Assembly (NCBI GenBank): GCA_035693785.1
Contig: DASSFZ010000212.1
Span: forward strand, 1-64,000
Origin: DASSFZ01 sp035693785
Lineage (GTDB): Bacteria; Chloroflexota; Anaerolineae; Fen-1058
DNA: 64,000 bases
Reading direction: 5' to 3'
Positions within the stretch are counted from its first letter, which is position 1. The number at the start of each line of letters is the position of its first letter. The position numbers and the translations under genes were made by a program. The notes under the pieces are model-generated. The model had not been told where the DNA came from and did no database searches. It was given only the letters and a program-made list of their open reading frames with translations. This document shows, piece after piece, positions 9,127 through 17,052 of the stretch.

Positions 9127-10656
9127 TCAGGCCGGCGTTGGCTGAGAAACCTCAACGGGCAAGAACCAGCTTCCCGACCGGATGATGGCGGCGCGGTCGA
9201 CAAGCTGGTCGATCAACGCCAGCACAGGTCGATACTCGTCGGGCACGTATCCGGACACCGCATCCAGGTACAGGCGAGATTTGAGCGAATGTTGGTCTCG
9301 CAGGGGTATCGTCCCGACCGGAATGCGAACGGCCGGGAAAAATGGCAAGAAGTTCCTTCTCGATGAGATGAGGCGCATCGTCTCTGAATTGATGCCGGTT
9401 GCCGCCGTCATAATGCGCTCAGCCAGGTCGAGATCCAGGCAGGCTGCCGTCGCGAGTTCGTCTTCAACGAGCGTGACGACTATCCGAACCGTCGGGTCCG
9501 GTGCGATATGAATCGGGAAGACGCGCCGAAAGCCCTTCAGCCCGAGCGCGATGCCTTCCAGGCTGACGTTCATGCCGCCGCCCAGATAAGGAATCTGGAC
9601 ATTATGGTCGCGGCACTCGAACCGCATCGACTGCCCCACGAAGCCGCAGTCACACTTAGCCTCAGGATGAATCTCGACCCGATCGCTGTTTAAGTACTTG
9701 ATGAAGGGGAATGCCGAATTCGCGCAAGTGATGACCAACTCGCCTGCACCGGCAGTGCTCAGTTCCCCATCCACCCGGCGCACTCGAATATCGCGCCGGC
9801 CGAACATGGCCTGCAGATCCATACCCTGATAGCAGTCGCAAGGGAACAGCCGGCTGAACACCTGTAGCCGGATACCGCCTAACAGCGTTGGAGAGTCGCT
9901 GGCGGAACGGATCGGCTCTGCATCGGACAGGTGGTACACATCGCCCAGGCCGGCGTGCGCATAGCCGAAGAACCCGGCTTCCATACAGCCAAACGCGCTG
10001 ACGTACTTCAGGCCCAAGGACTCCACCTTCTGGGCCAGTTCGGCGCTGGGATATGCACAGACCATTTGGATGCCGGCCCGGCACGGATCTAGGCCGTGGT
10101 CGAGGAGATAGTTAAACCACAGGCCCGGCGAATTATCGAGAAAGATATTGGGCCGATGCCTGGCGATGAGGTCTAAGACGTAGGGCGCGTCGGCCATGCG
10201 ATCGTGCGGCACATTCACCAGCACCGACTGGAAGGCTCGCATCTCTTCCAGTTGATTGGGATTGACGGCGTTGAGGAAACGCGGGCGACCTTTGATTTGC
10301 TCGATGAAGTTCAACAGCAAGCTGTTGTAGAGGAACGACCACTCGGACTTCAGCCAGGGTATCACCAGAGGCTGGCAGGTTGTGCCGGAGGTACGCAGAT
10401 ATTCCAAGCTGGAATCTGGATAGCCCAGCGGCAGATAATAGGGCTGCCCCGTCTCTTCCTCGTAGTGGAAGAAGTCCTTCTTGGTGATGAAGGGCAATCG
10501 TCGCACGTCCGCGTGTTCTACGTCCACGCTTGCGTTATCATAAAACCAGCGGTAAAAGGGCTTTTCCTGATAAGCCTCGCGAGCGAGTGAGAGGATAAAC
10601 TCGTCTCGCTGCCTCAGCCGCCCAACCGCGTTTTTCTCCTCGTGTCGCTTATCCAT
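9127..10656 (-). CDS. PaaK / coenzyme F390 synthetase-like adenylating enzyme (copy 2)
   Basis: This 509-residue paralogue of the enzyme at 5792-7294 keeps LRTSGTTCQPLVIPW, CDCYQGMDLQAMFGRRDIRV, CDCGFVGQSMRF and SLKSRLYLDAVSGYVPDEYRP in the same order. The ATG at 10656, preceded by GGAAGG, is chosen over an upstream in-frame start at 10722. Both copies lack the usual short PaaK C-terminus and keep the same tail (GSWFLPVE), so they form their own subfamily. One copy accompanies each precursor/maturase pair, which suggests two parallel modification lines. The substrate (peptide C-terminus, fatty acid or other carboxylate) is not known. Confidence 0.8.
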   Translation of the reverse strand: MDKRHEEKNAVGRLRQRDEFILSLAREAYQEKPFYRWFYDNASVDVEHADVRRLPFITKKDFFHYEEETGQPYYLPLGYPDSSLEYLRTSGTTCQPLVIPWLKSEWSFLYNSLLLNFIEQIKGRPRFLNAVNPNQLEEMRAFQSVLVNVPHDRMADAPYVLDLIARHRPNIFLDNSPGLWFNYLLDHGLDPCRAGIQMVCAYPSAELAQKVESLGLKYVSAFGCMEAGFFGYAHAGLGDVYHLSDAEPIRSASDSPTLLGGIRLQVFSRLFPCDCYQGMDLQAMFGRRDIRVRRVDGELSTAGAGELVITCANSAFPFIKYLNSDRVEIHPEAKCDCGFVGQSMRFECRDHNVQIPYLGGGMNVSLEGIALGLKGFRRVFPIHIAPDPTVRIVVTLVEDELATAACLDLDLAERIMTAATGINSETMRLISSRRNFLPFFPAVRIPVGTIPLRDQHSLKSRLYLDAVSGYVPDEYRPVLALIDQLVDRAAIIRSGSWFLPVEVSQPTPA

Positions 10657-10718
10657 TCCGAACCTTCCATCCCCGCCACGGCCAACCGATAGTCGCACGC
10701 GCGAATGTCGCCGGGCCG

Positions 10719-11261
10719 TCACGCCAAGGCGGTGTCAGCCATGACGAGCAGGTCTTCTCCGACGTCGATAGCGTCGTGTCGCTGGTCGGCGAACTGCGCC
10801 AATCGCCCCGTTAGGAGCGCCAGGCCGGACACGATCGATTCGCGTTCGAGGGCTGATAAGCCTGACAGCAGCCCCTGGAAAAACACGTTTTGCAACGTCC
10901 GAATTTGCGTGCTGCGCGCTTCGCCGCTCTCTGACAGCTTCAGACAAACGACACGCCGATCCCGTTCGTCGCACATCCGCTCTGTCAGGTTGGCTTTGAC
11001 AAGCTTATCCGCGACCCGCGTCACCGTGCTGGCCGCCAACTTGGTATAGTCGCTGATTTCGGTCATCGTCATCGGGCCGTTGACTTGCAGACCCATTAAG
11101 ATGTAGCTTTGCAAAATGGTGATGTCCAGGGCGCCTAGCATCTCGCGGCTTAATACATAAAACAGGCGTATCAACTGCGGCAGATCGCGTTGCAGCCTGT
11201 TTGCCTCCGATAGATTCACGCTGGCTGGGTCGCAACACAACCGCTCGACGTACTCTTCCAT
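10719..11261 (-). CDS. MarR-family transcriptional regulator
   Basis: This 180-residue winged-helix protein has MTMTEISDYTKLAASTVTRVADKLVKANLTERMCDERDRRVVCLKLSESG, which is the MarR recognition helix and wing (the DERDRR wing motif is classical). The ATG at 11261 follows AAGAGG; a GTG 15 bp upstream is an alternative start. It is embedded between radical SAM B and a PaaK-like gene, so it is likely autoregulatory and controls the RiPP locus. Candidate operators are the inverted repeats at 13132-13145 and 14628-14640. The inducing ligand is unknown; MarR proteins often bind aromatic acids or respond to thiol oxidation, and the protein has vicinal Cys residues near its N-terminus (RLCCDP). Confidence 0.85.
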   Translation of the reverse strand: MEEYVERLCCDPASVNLSEANRLQRDLPQLIRLFYVLSREMLGALDITILQSYILMGLQVNGPMTMTEISDYTKLAASTVTRVADKLVKANLTERMCDERDRRVVCLKLSESGEARSTQIRTLQNVFFQGLLSGLSALERESIVSGLALLTGRLAQFADQRHDAIDVGEDLLVMADTALA

Positions 11262-11307
11262 CTGACGCCTCTTCACACAGTTCGCGCGGCTCCGTGTCGC
11301 AGCGCAA

Positions 11308-12723
11308 TTAGGCCAGAGCGGCTACCATCTGATCACGCTGATCGATGTAGGCAATCGCATGCGCCAATTGGCAGGCTTCTTGACAACGGCCGTCAAACGT
11401 CGTGCTCTCCAGATACGACAGGCCCACGCAATCGACGCAGTAAGATCGCACACGGCATTCGCGACAGCCCGCCCGGTCTTTCGTCTCCAAATAAGAGCGG
11501 AAGCGAGCGATCCACTCCTGGCGCTCGGGGGAACGCAAAACCGTCTCGAAAGAATGGTGAGCCAGGTTGCCCAATTCGATCGTCGATAACATCTCGCATG
11601 GGTGCAACGAGCCATCCGGCCCTATGCGAAATCGGCTGACCCCCGCCGTGCATCGGCTGCGCCGCAGCGTGATGCCCAGTTGTGGCGTCATCGCCCTGAA
11701 TTGTTCGCGAGTCGCCCGGTATTGCGTTGGAGCGGCGTTGCGCTGAATCGTGGGATATACGAGCGGGCTGACCTGAAACCGAATGCCCAGTGAGTCCAGC
11801 CGGCGCTTGATCTCCAACAACTGATCGGCATTGTCGCTCATCAGTGTGCTGGTGACCGTGACCGGAACGCCGTGGGTATGGAGCGCCACAATCCCCTTCC
11901 ACGTCCTCTTGAAGGAACGTGCGTTCCGCACAAAACGGTTGTGGTAGGCTTCTAAGCCGTATATGGGCACCCGCACCTCGACCAGCGAAACAGAGGCGAG
12001 CAATTCGACTAGTTCTTCGTCAAGCCGCGTACCGTTAGTCAGCAGTTCCACGGCGAAGTGCAGTTCATGAGCACGCTGCAGTATCTTGGTGAAGGCACGG
12101 TGCAGCGTCGGCTCGCCGCCAGTCAGAATCAACTCCAACACGCCGGCTTGCGCCATCTCGTCCAGGAGTTCTAGCTGGCGCGAAGTGGAGAGCGCCGACG
12201 TGCCCGGCACGCCTACGCCGAACCCCAAGTAACAATGCTGGCAGTGATGATTGCAGTGATGCGTCAACTCAAAGAAGACCTTGAGCGGCAGCACCTGGGC
12301 GCTGGCCTTTTCAAACATAGTATCCAACACATCGGCTTCGGACACTTCCGGCTCGCCTCCGTTCGACACGGGTGATCTGAGCGAGAGGCTCGTCGCGCCA
12401 TTCGGGGATTCTTCGGTGAACAAGCCCGCCGCCACAGCCGACACCAGAAACTCCTCCAGACCGGAGTCGAATTCATCGGGCGATACATCGAAGCGGGCGA
12501 GTATCTCGTCTCTGAATGCGTCGAAGGCCGCGCGCCGTTCGACGGACGAGAACACTTCGACGCCAAGCCCGCCGACAATGGCGAATCGGTTCTCAACCTT
12601 TGCGCCTGTTCGCCAGCAGAACACTTCATCACCGACGAAGCGATAGGCCAGGTTGTCCGCGATCTTCAGGTGAGACCATGCCTGCCCGACTTTCCCGTCA
12701 GCACCAGAATCGTGATCGTTCAC
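11308..12723 (-). CDS. Radical SAM/SPASM RiPP maturase B with PqqD-like domain
   Basis: This 471-residue protein starts at GTG (AGGAGA seven bases upstream). Residues about 20-105 resemble a PqqD-like recognition domain (DNLAYRFVGDEVFCW, ILARFDVSPDEFDSGLEEFL). The radical SAM motif CNHHCQHC is at C157, C161 and C164, and LTGGEPTLHR follows. The SPASM region contains CTAGVSRFRIGPDGSLHPC and CRECRVRSYCVDC. It lies 184 bp downstream of precursor 2, separated by a stable hairpin, which is the layout expected for a precursor and its cognate maturase. The crosslink chemistry cannot be predicted from sequence alone. Confidence 0.9.
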   Translation of the reverse strand: MNDHDSGADGKVGQAWSHLKIADNLAYRFVGDEVFCWRTGAKVENRFAIVGGLGVEVFSSVERRAAFDAFRDEILARFDVSPDEFDSGLEEFLVSAVAAGLFTEESPNGATSLSLRSPVSNGGEPEVSEADVLDTMFEKASAQVLPLKVFFELTHHCNHHCQHCYLGFGVGVPGTSALSTSRQLELLDEMAQAGVLELILTGGEPTLHRAFTKILQRAHELHFAVELLTNGTRLDEELVELLASVSLVEVRVPIYGLEAYHNRFVRNARSFKRTWKGIVALHTHGVPVTVTSTLMSDNADQLLEIKRRLDSLGIRFQVSPLVYPTIQRNAAPTQYRATREQFRAMTPQLGITLRRSRCTAGVSRFRIGPDGSLHPCEMLSTIELGNLAHHSFETVLRSPERQEWIARFRSYLETKDRAGCRECRVRSYCVDCVGLSYLESTTFDGRCQEACQLAHAIAYIDQRDQMVAALA

Positions 12724-12841
12724 ACCATATTCTCCTGATCGAGTATCAACACGTCCGGCTCATAGCCCCTGAAACCGTGGCGGGGCGCCTCTGGGCACGC
12801 TGCGCCAAATCCGTCCTTTATGGTCTCACCGTTGAGAACCA

Positions 12842-12870
12842 CGAGCGCCCGGTTTCGGCGCTCGGTTTTT
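12842..12870. terminator. Hairpin between precursor 2 and its maturase; T-run on plus strand
   Basis: CGAGCGCC (12842-12849) and GGCGCTCG (12857-12864) form a perfect 8-bp stem around a 7-base loop. On the plus strand it is followed by five T (12866-12870), so it looks like an intrinsic terminator in that direction, although no plus-strand gene precedes it. On the minus strand, transcripts from precursor 2 cross the same stem without a U-run. It could act as an mRNA-stabilising or partial-readthrough hairpin that raises precursor level over maturase level, as in many lantibiotic operons. Confidence 0.45.
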
Positions 12871-12907
12871 GCCCCCCCGCCTTACGGTGTATCGAAGAGC
12901 GACTCGA

Positions 12908-12976
12908 TTAGCAGCCTGAGCCGCACGCAACGGCGCCACTGGTGCGGCGCGTCTTTCCAACGACGAGCTTGAACAT
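12908..12976 (-). CDS. Candidate RiPP precursor peptide 2 (22 aa, C-terminal CxxxC)
   Basis: This is a 22-codon ORF on the minus strand with ATG at 12976-12974 and TAA at 12910-12908, preceded by an excellent ribosome binding site (CCAAGGAGGTATAAGC). The peptide starts MFKLVVGKTRR, is basic in the middle and ends GAVACGSGC. Like precursor 1 it ends in C-x3-C with Cys as the final residue, although the rest is unrelated and of opposite charge. It lies between radical SAM A and radical SAM B. The small residues between and around the Cys pair (A, G, S) are typical of cores that become alpha-carbon thioether or C-C crosslinked. No family is recognised. Confidence 0.75.
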   Translation of the reverse strand: MFKLVVGKTRRTSGAVACGSGC

Positions 12977-13131
12977 GCTTATACCTCCTTGGAAGTTCAG
13001 AATTCGGAACATGGTGCCATCCACATCTCGGCAGATACTCACGACCGATTCGCGAGATGCCAATCAGCACACAAGCTGACTGTACACGAGACCGTCAAGG
13101 GCGTGGTACACCAACGGGCCCAGAGGCAACA

Positions 13132-13145
13132 AGTTGATACCAACT
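13132..13145. promoter_or_regulatory. Inverted repeat AGTTG-N4-CAACT upstream of precursor 2
   Basis: A perfect 5-bp inverted repeat (AGTTGATACCAACT) lies 156 bp upstream of the precursor 2 start. A partial direct copy, AGTTGAT, lies at 13163-13169, about three helical turns away. The size and symmetry fit a MarR-type operator, and a MarR gene is in the operon. No clear -35/-10 pair could be fixed in this gap. Confidence 0.35.
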
Positions 13146-13201
13146 CTGTTTTAACCAATGTCAGTTGATGCCCTCATGAGTGCGCGCCACAGGCAGTGGC
13201 C

Positions 13202-14530
13202 TCACGCTGGCTGTCGTTCAAGCGCGTACGTTTCCTGCTTCGCCTCGGCGCACAAGCGCGCGACGCGGCAGGCCTCGCTCGAAGGGCTATTCGGATTGCC
13301 GTCTTCCATCTCGGCCAACGCCGGGCAGCGACGGCAGTAATCCGACCATGCGCAAGCGTGGCAGGCTTCGGGCGTGCAGAAAAACTCGGACGCCCGGAAT
13401 GCTTCCAACTCGGCCCCGCGCCAGATATCTTCAAACGCCTGCTCACGCAGGTTCCCAAAGGAACGCCGCACCAGCTCGCAGGGATAAACATCACCGAATG
13501 GTGAGATGCGCGCTTTAGTGGTGGCGGCTGTGCATACGCTTCGCCGGCGCACCAGCTTGCCCTGCCGCGCCAGATCCAGCACCCAGTCATCCGAAATACG
13601 ATAATCCAGTGGCGCGAGTGAGCCGTTGACGTTTGGCAGCAGGTGAACATTCAGAGCAAAGCCCACCTGCCATTGCTCGCACAGCCGGCGCAGGGCATCT
13701 TCCTCACGGACGTTGTGATACGTGGCATTGAAGATCACGTAAACGTTTGCGCCGGCTTGAGCCAGATACTCGATACCCCGGCAGGCCCGGCGAAACGATC
13801 CATTCACAGCGGTGAATGCATCGTGCGTGGACGGGCGCGCGCCGTGCAGGCTGACCTGCACCGTACACCAGCGCGCCAGCAGGTCTGCGTACGCCGGTGT
13901 GATCAACGTGGCATTCGTCAAAACCAGAATGGCAAACCGGCGCTCGTGGGCGAGCCGGATGAGCTGCTCCAGGTCGCGACGCGCGAAGGGTTCGCCGCCC
14001 GTGAAGCACAAGAACAGCGTCCCCGCTTCAGCCAGTTGATCAAGAATCGATTGAACTTCTGATGTATTCAAAACCCGGTGGTTGTCTTTGGCCGTGTAGC
14101 AATACACGCAATCCAGATTACAGGCGTAGGTCGTCTCAAAATCAACACGAAATGGAACCCGCTGTCGCTTAACCTCGGTGATGACGAGCTCCGGCTGCCA
14201 ACGCGTCGCTTCGCGGAATGACCGGCGCACGCCGCCAGTTTCGCCATCGGCCGTGACAATCGAGCGGTCGTATAGCGAACGGACGAACTTGCACACATCC
14301 TGCGCGACCTGCGCGAGAGGCACGGCAAACTGGTCGCTGAGTGAAGCGGCGATTTCGCGCAACGGTGTCTGGCGCGTCAAATGCCCCCAAATCAACTCGC
14401 CGACGCCGGTCAGTTTGCTCGTTTCGCCAGTGCGCAGCGCGTAGACATAGACGCTGTCCCCCACTTTGCGGTAAGCGACATCATCCCTGAGCGCGATTTG
14501 TCTATCCAGCCAATTCAGATCGGCTTCCAT
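13202..14530 (-). CDS. Radical SAM/SPASM RiPP maturase A with PqqD-like domain
   Basis: This 442-residue protein is the first gene of the RiPP operon. Residues 1-95 are a PqqD-like domain (VAYRKVGDSVYVYAL, GVGELIWGHL, CKFVRSLYDRSIV). The radical SAM motif CNLDCVYC is at C137, C141 and C144, then FTGGEPFARRD. The SPASM tail has FGDVYPC and CHACAWSDYCRRC. The ATG at 14530 (GGGGTGAGC before it) was chosen because the PqqD-like domain starts there; a longer reading frame reaches 14785 but crosses the promoter region. No precursor ORF was found directly upstream of it, so it may act on precursor 2, which lies 225 bp downstream, or on both peptides. Confidence 0.9.
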   Translation of the reverse strand: MEADLNWLDRQIALRDDVAYRKVGDSVYVYALRTGETSKLTGVGELIWGHLTRQTPLREIAASLSDQFAVPLAQVAQDVCKFVRSLYDRSIVTADGETGGVRRSFREATRWQPELVITEVKRQRVPFRVDFETTYACNLDCVYCYTAKDNHRVLNTSEVQSILDQLAEAGTLFLCFTGGEPFARRDLEQLIRLAHERRFAILVLTNATLITPAYADLLARWCTVQVSLHGARPSTHDAFTAVNGSFRRACRGIEYLAQAGANVYVIFNATYHNVREEDALRRLCEQWQVGFALNVHLLPNVNGSLAPLDYRISDDWVLDLARQGKLVRRRSVCTAATTKARISPFGDVYPCELVRRSFGNLREQAFEDIWRGAELEAFRASEFFCTPEACHACAWSDYCRRCPALAEMEDGNPNSPSSEACRVARLCAEAKQETYALERQPA

Positions 14531-14627
14531 GCTCACCCCATCTCTCAACTGGCGCCAACGACGAGTGCCCTCCGCCCCGCGCGCCTTCACCGGCTGACTC
14601 GGCAGGCCTGATCGCGAATGGATGCTT

Positions 14628-14640
14628 GCTACTAGCAACA
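14628..14640. promoter_or_regulatory. Inverted repeat TTGCT-N3-AGCAA just downstream of the RiPP operon promoter
   Basis: TTGCTACTAGCAA is a perfect 5-bp inverted repeat. It lies 14 bp downstream of the putative -10 box on the minus strand, where a repressor would block transcription. A MarR-family protein encoded in this operon is the natural candidate to bind it. It differs from the repeat at 13132-13145 but shares the TTG/CAA half-site edges. Confidence 0.4.
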
Positions 14641-14653
14641 CTTGTATCTGTAT

Positions 14654-14682
14654 AGTATTGGGAAACCGCACGGCGCACAATG
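14654..14682 (-). promoter_or_regulatory. Putative sigma70 promoter of the RiPP operon
   Basis: On the minus strand, TTGTGC and TACTAT are separated by exactly 17 bp (TTGTGC-N17-TACTAT), about 120 bp upstream of radical SAM A. It is followed by the inverted repeat at 14628-14640. The TACTAT box is AT-rich in an otherwise GC-rich region. A perfect 6-bp inverted repeat, CTAGAC-CCCA-GTCTAG (14703-14718), lies upstream, just beyond the end of the lipid operon. Confidence 0.45.
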
Positions 14683-14771
14683 GCGCGCGGTCGAGTTCCG
14701 ACCTAGACCCCAGTCTAGTTCGCGCCTCAAGCGATGTGCCGGCCACTGGGCGTAAGCCGAACCACGACAGG

Positions 14772-15563
14772 TCAGATGCGCTCACGCATGCGGACGTAGT
14801 AGCGGCTCAGCACCACATCGGCCAGCCCTGGAAATGCTCGGAGGAATGCAATCAGGGGGCGCCAGCTCGTCGGCAGGATGTCATGGCGACGCGGATGCCG
14901 GAGCAGTCTGGCAACGCGTTCGGCGACGACGTCGGAACACATCACGCCGCGCACGCGCTGGCCGTTGGCCAGCTTCTCGGCCGCGCGCCGCAGGCGTGGG
15001 CTGAAGTTGGTGGCGACAAAGCCTGGGCTTAGCACCGTCACGCGAATGCCGCTGTCCTGCACTTCGCGCCGCAGCGCGTCGGAGAAACCGACGATCGCGG
15101 ATTTGGTCGCGCAATAGATGCTGGCGCCCGGTATCCCGATCAGACCGGCGAGGGAAGCGACGTTGATGATGTGCCCCGACGACTGGCGCAGCATGGCCGG
15201 CAGCACCGCCTGCACGCAATCGATCACCGCGATCAGATTCACGTCGATCTGTTCGCACACCTGGTCGGGATCCAGATCGATCACGCGCCGCGGGTAACTC
15301 AACCCGGCATTATTGACGAGCACATCCACGCGCCTCCACCGGTCGAGGGTGGCCTGGACCATGTGCTGGATGGCCGCGCGATCGCGCACGTCGGTCGGGA
15401 CGACGAGGGCGCGCGTCTCGTCGCCGATTGCAGCGGCCACCCGTTCGAGTTCTTCTCGTCGCCGCGCGGCCAGCGTCACACACATTCCGTCACGCGCCAG
15501 GCGACGCGCCGTTGCCTCGCCAATTCCACTCGATGCGCCTGTCACGATAGCCACTTTGTCCAC
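14772..15563 (-). CDS. Short-chain dehydrogenase/reductase
   Basis: This 263-residue SDR starts at GTG (AGGAG six bases upstream). It has the cofactor motif TGASSGIG, VNNAG, and the catalytic set Ser, Tyr and Lys in INVASLAGLIGIPGASIYCATKSA. A C-terminal extension with RHPRRHDILPTSWRPLIAFLRAFPGLADVVL is typical of membrane-associated SDRs acting on lipids or ketoacyl groups. It is the last gene of the lipid/polyketide operon, so a keto-group reduction of the product is plausible. Cofactor preference is unclear, although ARRREEL after the second strand favours NADP(H). Confidence 0.85.
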   Translation of the reverse strand: MDKVAIVTGASSGIGEATARRLARDGMCVTLAARRREELERVAAAIGDETRALVVPTDVRDRAAIQHMVQATLDRWRRVDVLVNNAGLSYPRRVIDLDPDQVCEQIDVNLIAVIDCVQAVLPAMLRQSSGHIINVASLAGLIGIPGASIYCATKSAIVGFSDALRREVQDSGIRVTVLSPGFVATNFSPRLRRAAEKLANGQRVRGVMCSDVVAERVARLLRHPRRHDILPTSWRPLIAFLRAFPGLADVVLSRYYVRMRERI

Positions 15564-15621
15564 GATCGACTCCTACGTTGGCCGCTTGCGCGTCGATCCG
15601 ACGCCTGGGCGGCGCGGCACC

Positions 15622-17052
15622 TCAAGCGCGAGCGACCGACCTTTTAGTCCGCGCCGCTTTGACGACGGCCACTGCTCGCTTGATCGGCGCGCCGACGGCT
15701 GCGTGTCGCCAGGCAGGCCCTGTCGTCCCCAGGCGTGTGCCCAGGCGCATGATAGCCTTGGCGATGGCCGAATCGCGTTGACGCGGGGCGAGCCAGGTCG
15801 GTTCCCGCCGCGCGTGATTCAAGACTCGCTCCATCATCTTCGGCGCAAGCTCTGGTGACAAATAGAAACGCGGTTCCAGCAGATCGTCGTCCGAGAACGC
15901 CCCCCCTTCCTGTTGGAGCACCTCGGCCAGGCCGGTGGCCGGAAAGATGCGCAGTCCGAATGAATACGTCACGGCCGTGGCGCGCATCTTGCCAATGGCT
16001 GTCAACGTCTCCTCGATCGTTGTCGCCGTCTCGCCTAGCCCGCCGAAGATCAGATGGAAGAGGAACGGCAACCTGGCCTGGCAGCAGCCCTCACTGCAGG
16101 CGGCTACGTCGTCCAGCGTGAACCCCTTGCGCAACCGATGCAGCATCCCATCGTTTGCCGCGTCGATGCCCAGCTCGACGCCGCTGCAGCCGGCGCGCCT
16201 CATCAGGCAGGCCAGCTCGGGCGACAGCGAGGACGGGTTGGCTCCGCACACCCAGTGCAGGTCGAGCCTGCGCCGCAGTATCTCCTCGCAGATCGCCGCA
16301 GCGTGATCCGGCGGATACGTGAACACCGCATCCACGAAATGGATCTTCTTCACGCCGGCGCGCGCCAATCGCTCCAACTCTTCGCCTACGTTCTGCGGAG
16401 AGCGCAGCCGCACGTCTCGCCCCTCGATCACGGGGTAGTTGCAGTACAGGCACCGAAACGGGCAACCCCGCTTGGTCTGGACGTTAACCGCGCTGCCTGC
16501 CAGCTCGTACGTCCGGGAGACTGCCCGATCGCGCGTGGGAATGGGCAAAGCATCGAGATCGCGCACACGAGCCGGTGGCTGCCTGTCGCCTGGCGAGTCG
16601 CGGTTCGTCACAACGCCTGGGACACGATGCGGGTCACCGCACGCCAGCCACAACGGGAACGCCTCTTCGCCTTCGCCGACAATCCCGATTTGCAGGTCCA
16701 AGAAGCGCAGTATGGCCTGAGGAAAGATGGAGAAGCCCGACCCGCCGGCCACGATGGGCGCATGGAACGCCTGACGGCAGGCATCGACGATAGGGCGTAT
16801 CGCAGGCAGGTAACGCACGGGCGCATCGTAAGTCAGGTTGTCGATGTTTCGGATGGACAGGCCGATGCAATCCGGCTTGAACGTCTGCACGGCATCGCGC
16901 GCGACCTGCGCCGCATCCTTTGCAAAGCACAGGTCCAGCAGGCGCGTCTCGATGCCCCGCTGTCGCAGGCTGGCATCCACATAGGCGAGTCCCAGCGGCA
17001 GGACCGGATAGGGCGACTGCTCCCGATTGGTGTAGATGAGCAAGACTCTCAT
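15622..17052 (-). CDS. B12-binding-domain radical SAM protein (intact)
   Basis: This 476-residue protein has an N-terminal cobalamin-binding-type Rossmann domain (MRVLLIYTN, PVLPLGLAYVDASLRQRGIE, IGIVGEGE) and then a radical SAM core with RGCPFRCLYC (C197, C201, C204). The ATG overlaps the stop of the ketosynthase gene by four bases (ATGA), so the two are coupled. Members of this BchE/methylase-like group carry out methylation at unactivated carbons, cyclisation or other radical steps; HpnR and HpnP are lipid examples. Within a fatty-acid-type operon it is a good candidate for tailoring the acyl chain. The exact reaction is not predictable. Confidence 0.85.
   Translation of the reverse strand: MRVLLIYTNREQSPYPVLPLGLAYVDASLRQRGIETRLLDLCFAKDAAQVARDAVQTFKPDCIGLSIRNIDNLTYDAPVRYLPAIRPIVDACRQAFHAPIVAGGSGFSIFPQAILRFLDLQIGIVGEGEEAFPLWLACGDPHRVPGVVTNRDSPGDRQPPARVRDLDALPIPTRDRAVSRTYELAGSAVNVQTKRGCPFRCLYCNYPVIEGRDVRLRSPQNVGEELERLARAGVKKIHFVDAVFTYPPDHAAAICEEILRRRLDLHWVCGANPSSLSPELACLMRRAGCSGVELGIDAANDGMLHRLRKGFTLDDVAACSEGCCQARLPFLFHLIFGGLGETATTIEETLTAIGKMRATAVTYSFGLRIFPATGLAEVLQQEGGAFSDDDLLEPRFYLSPELAPKMMERVLNHARREPTWLAPRQRDSAIAKAIMRLGTRLGTTGPAWRHAAVGAPIKRAVAVVKAARTKRSVARA

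Noticed and set aside
14531..14785. N-terminal extension of radical SAM protein A to 14785
   Set aside because: The extension covers the promoter and operator-like repeat, and the PqqD-like domain starts at the internal ATG.
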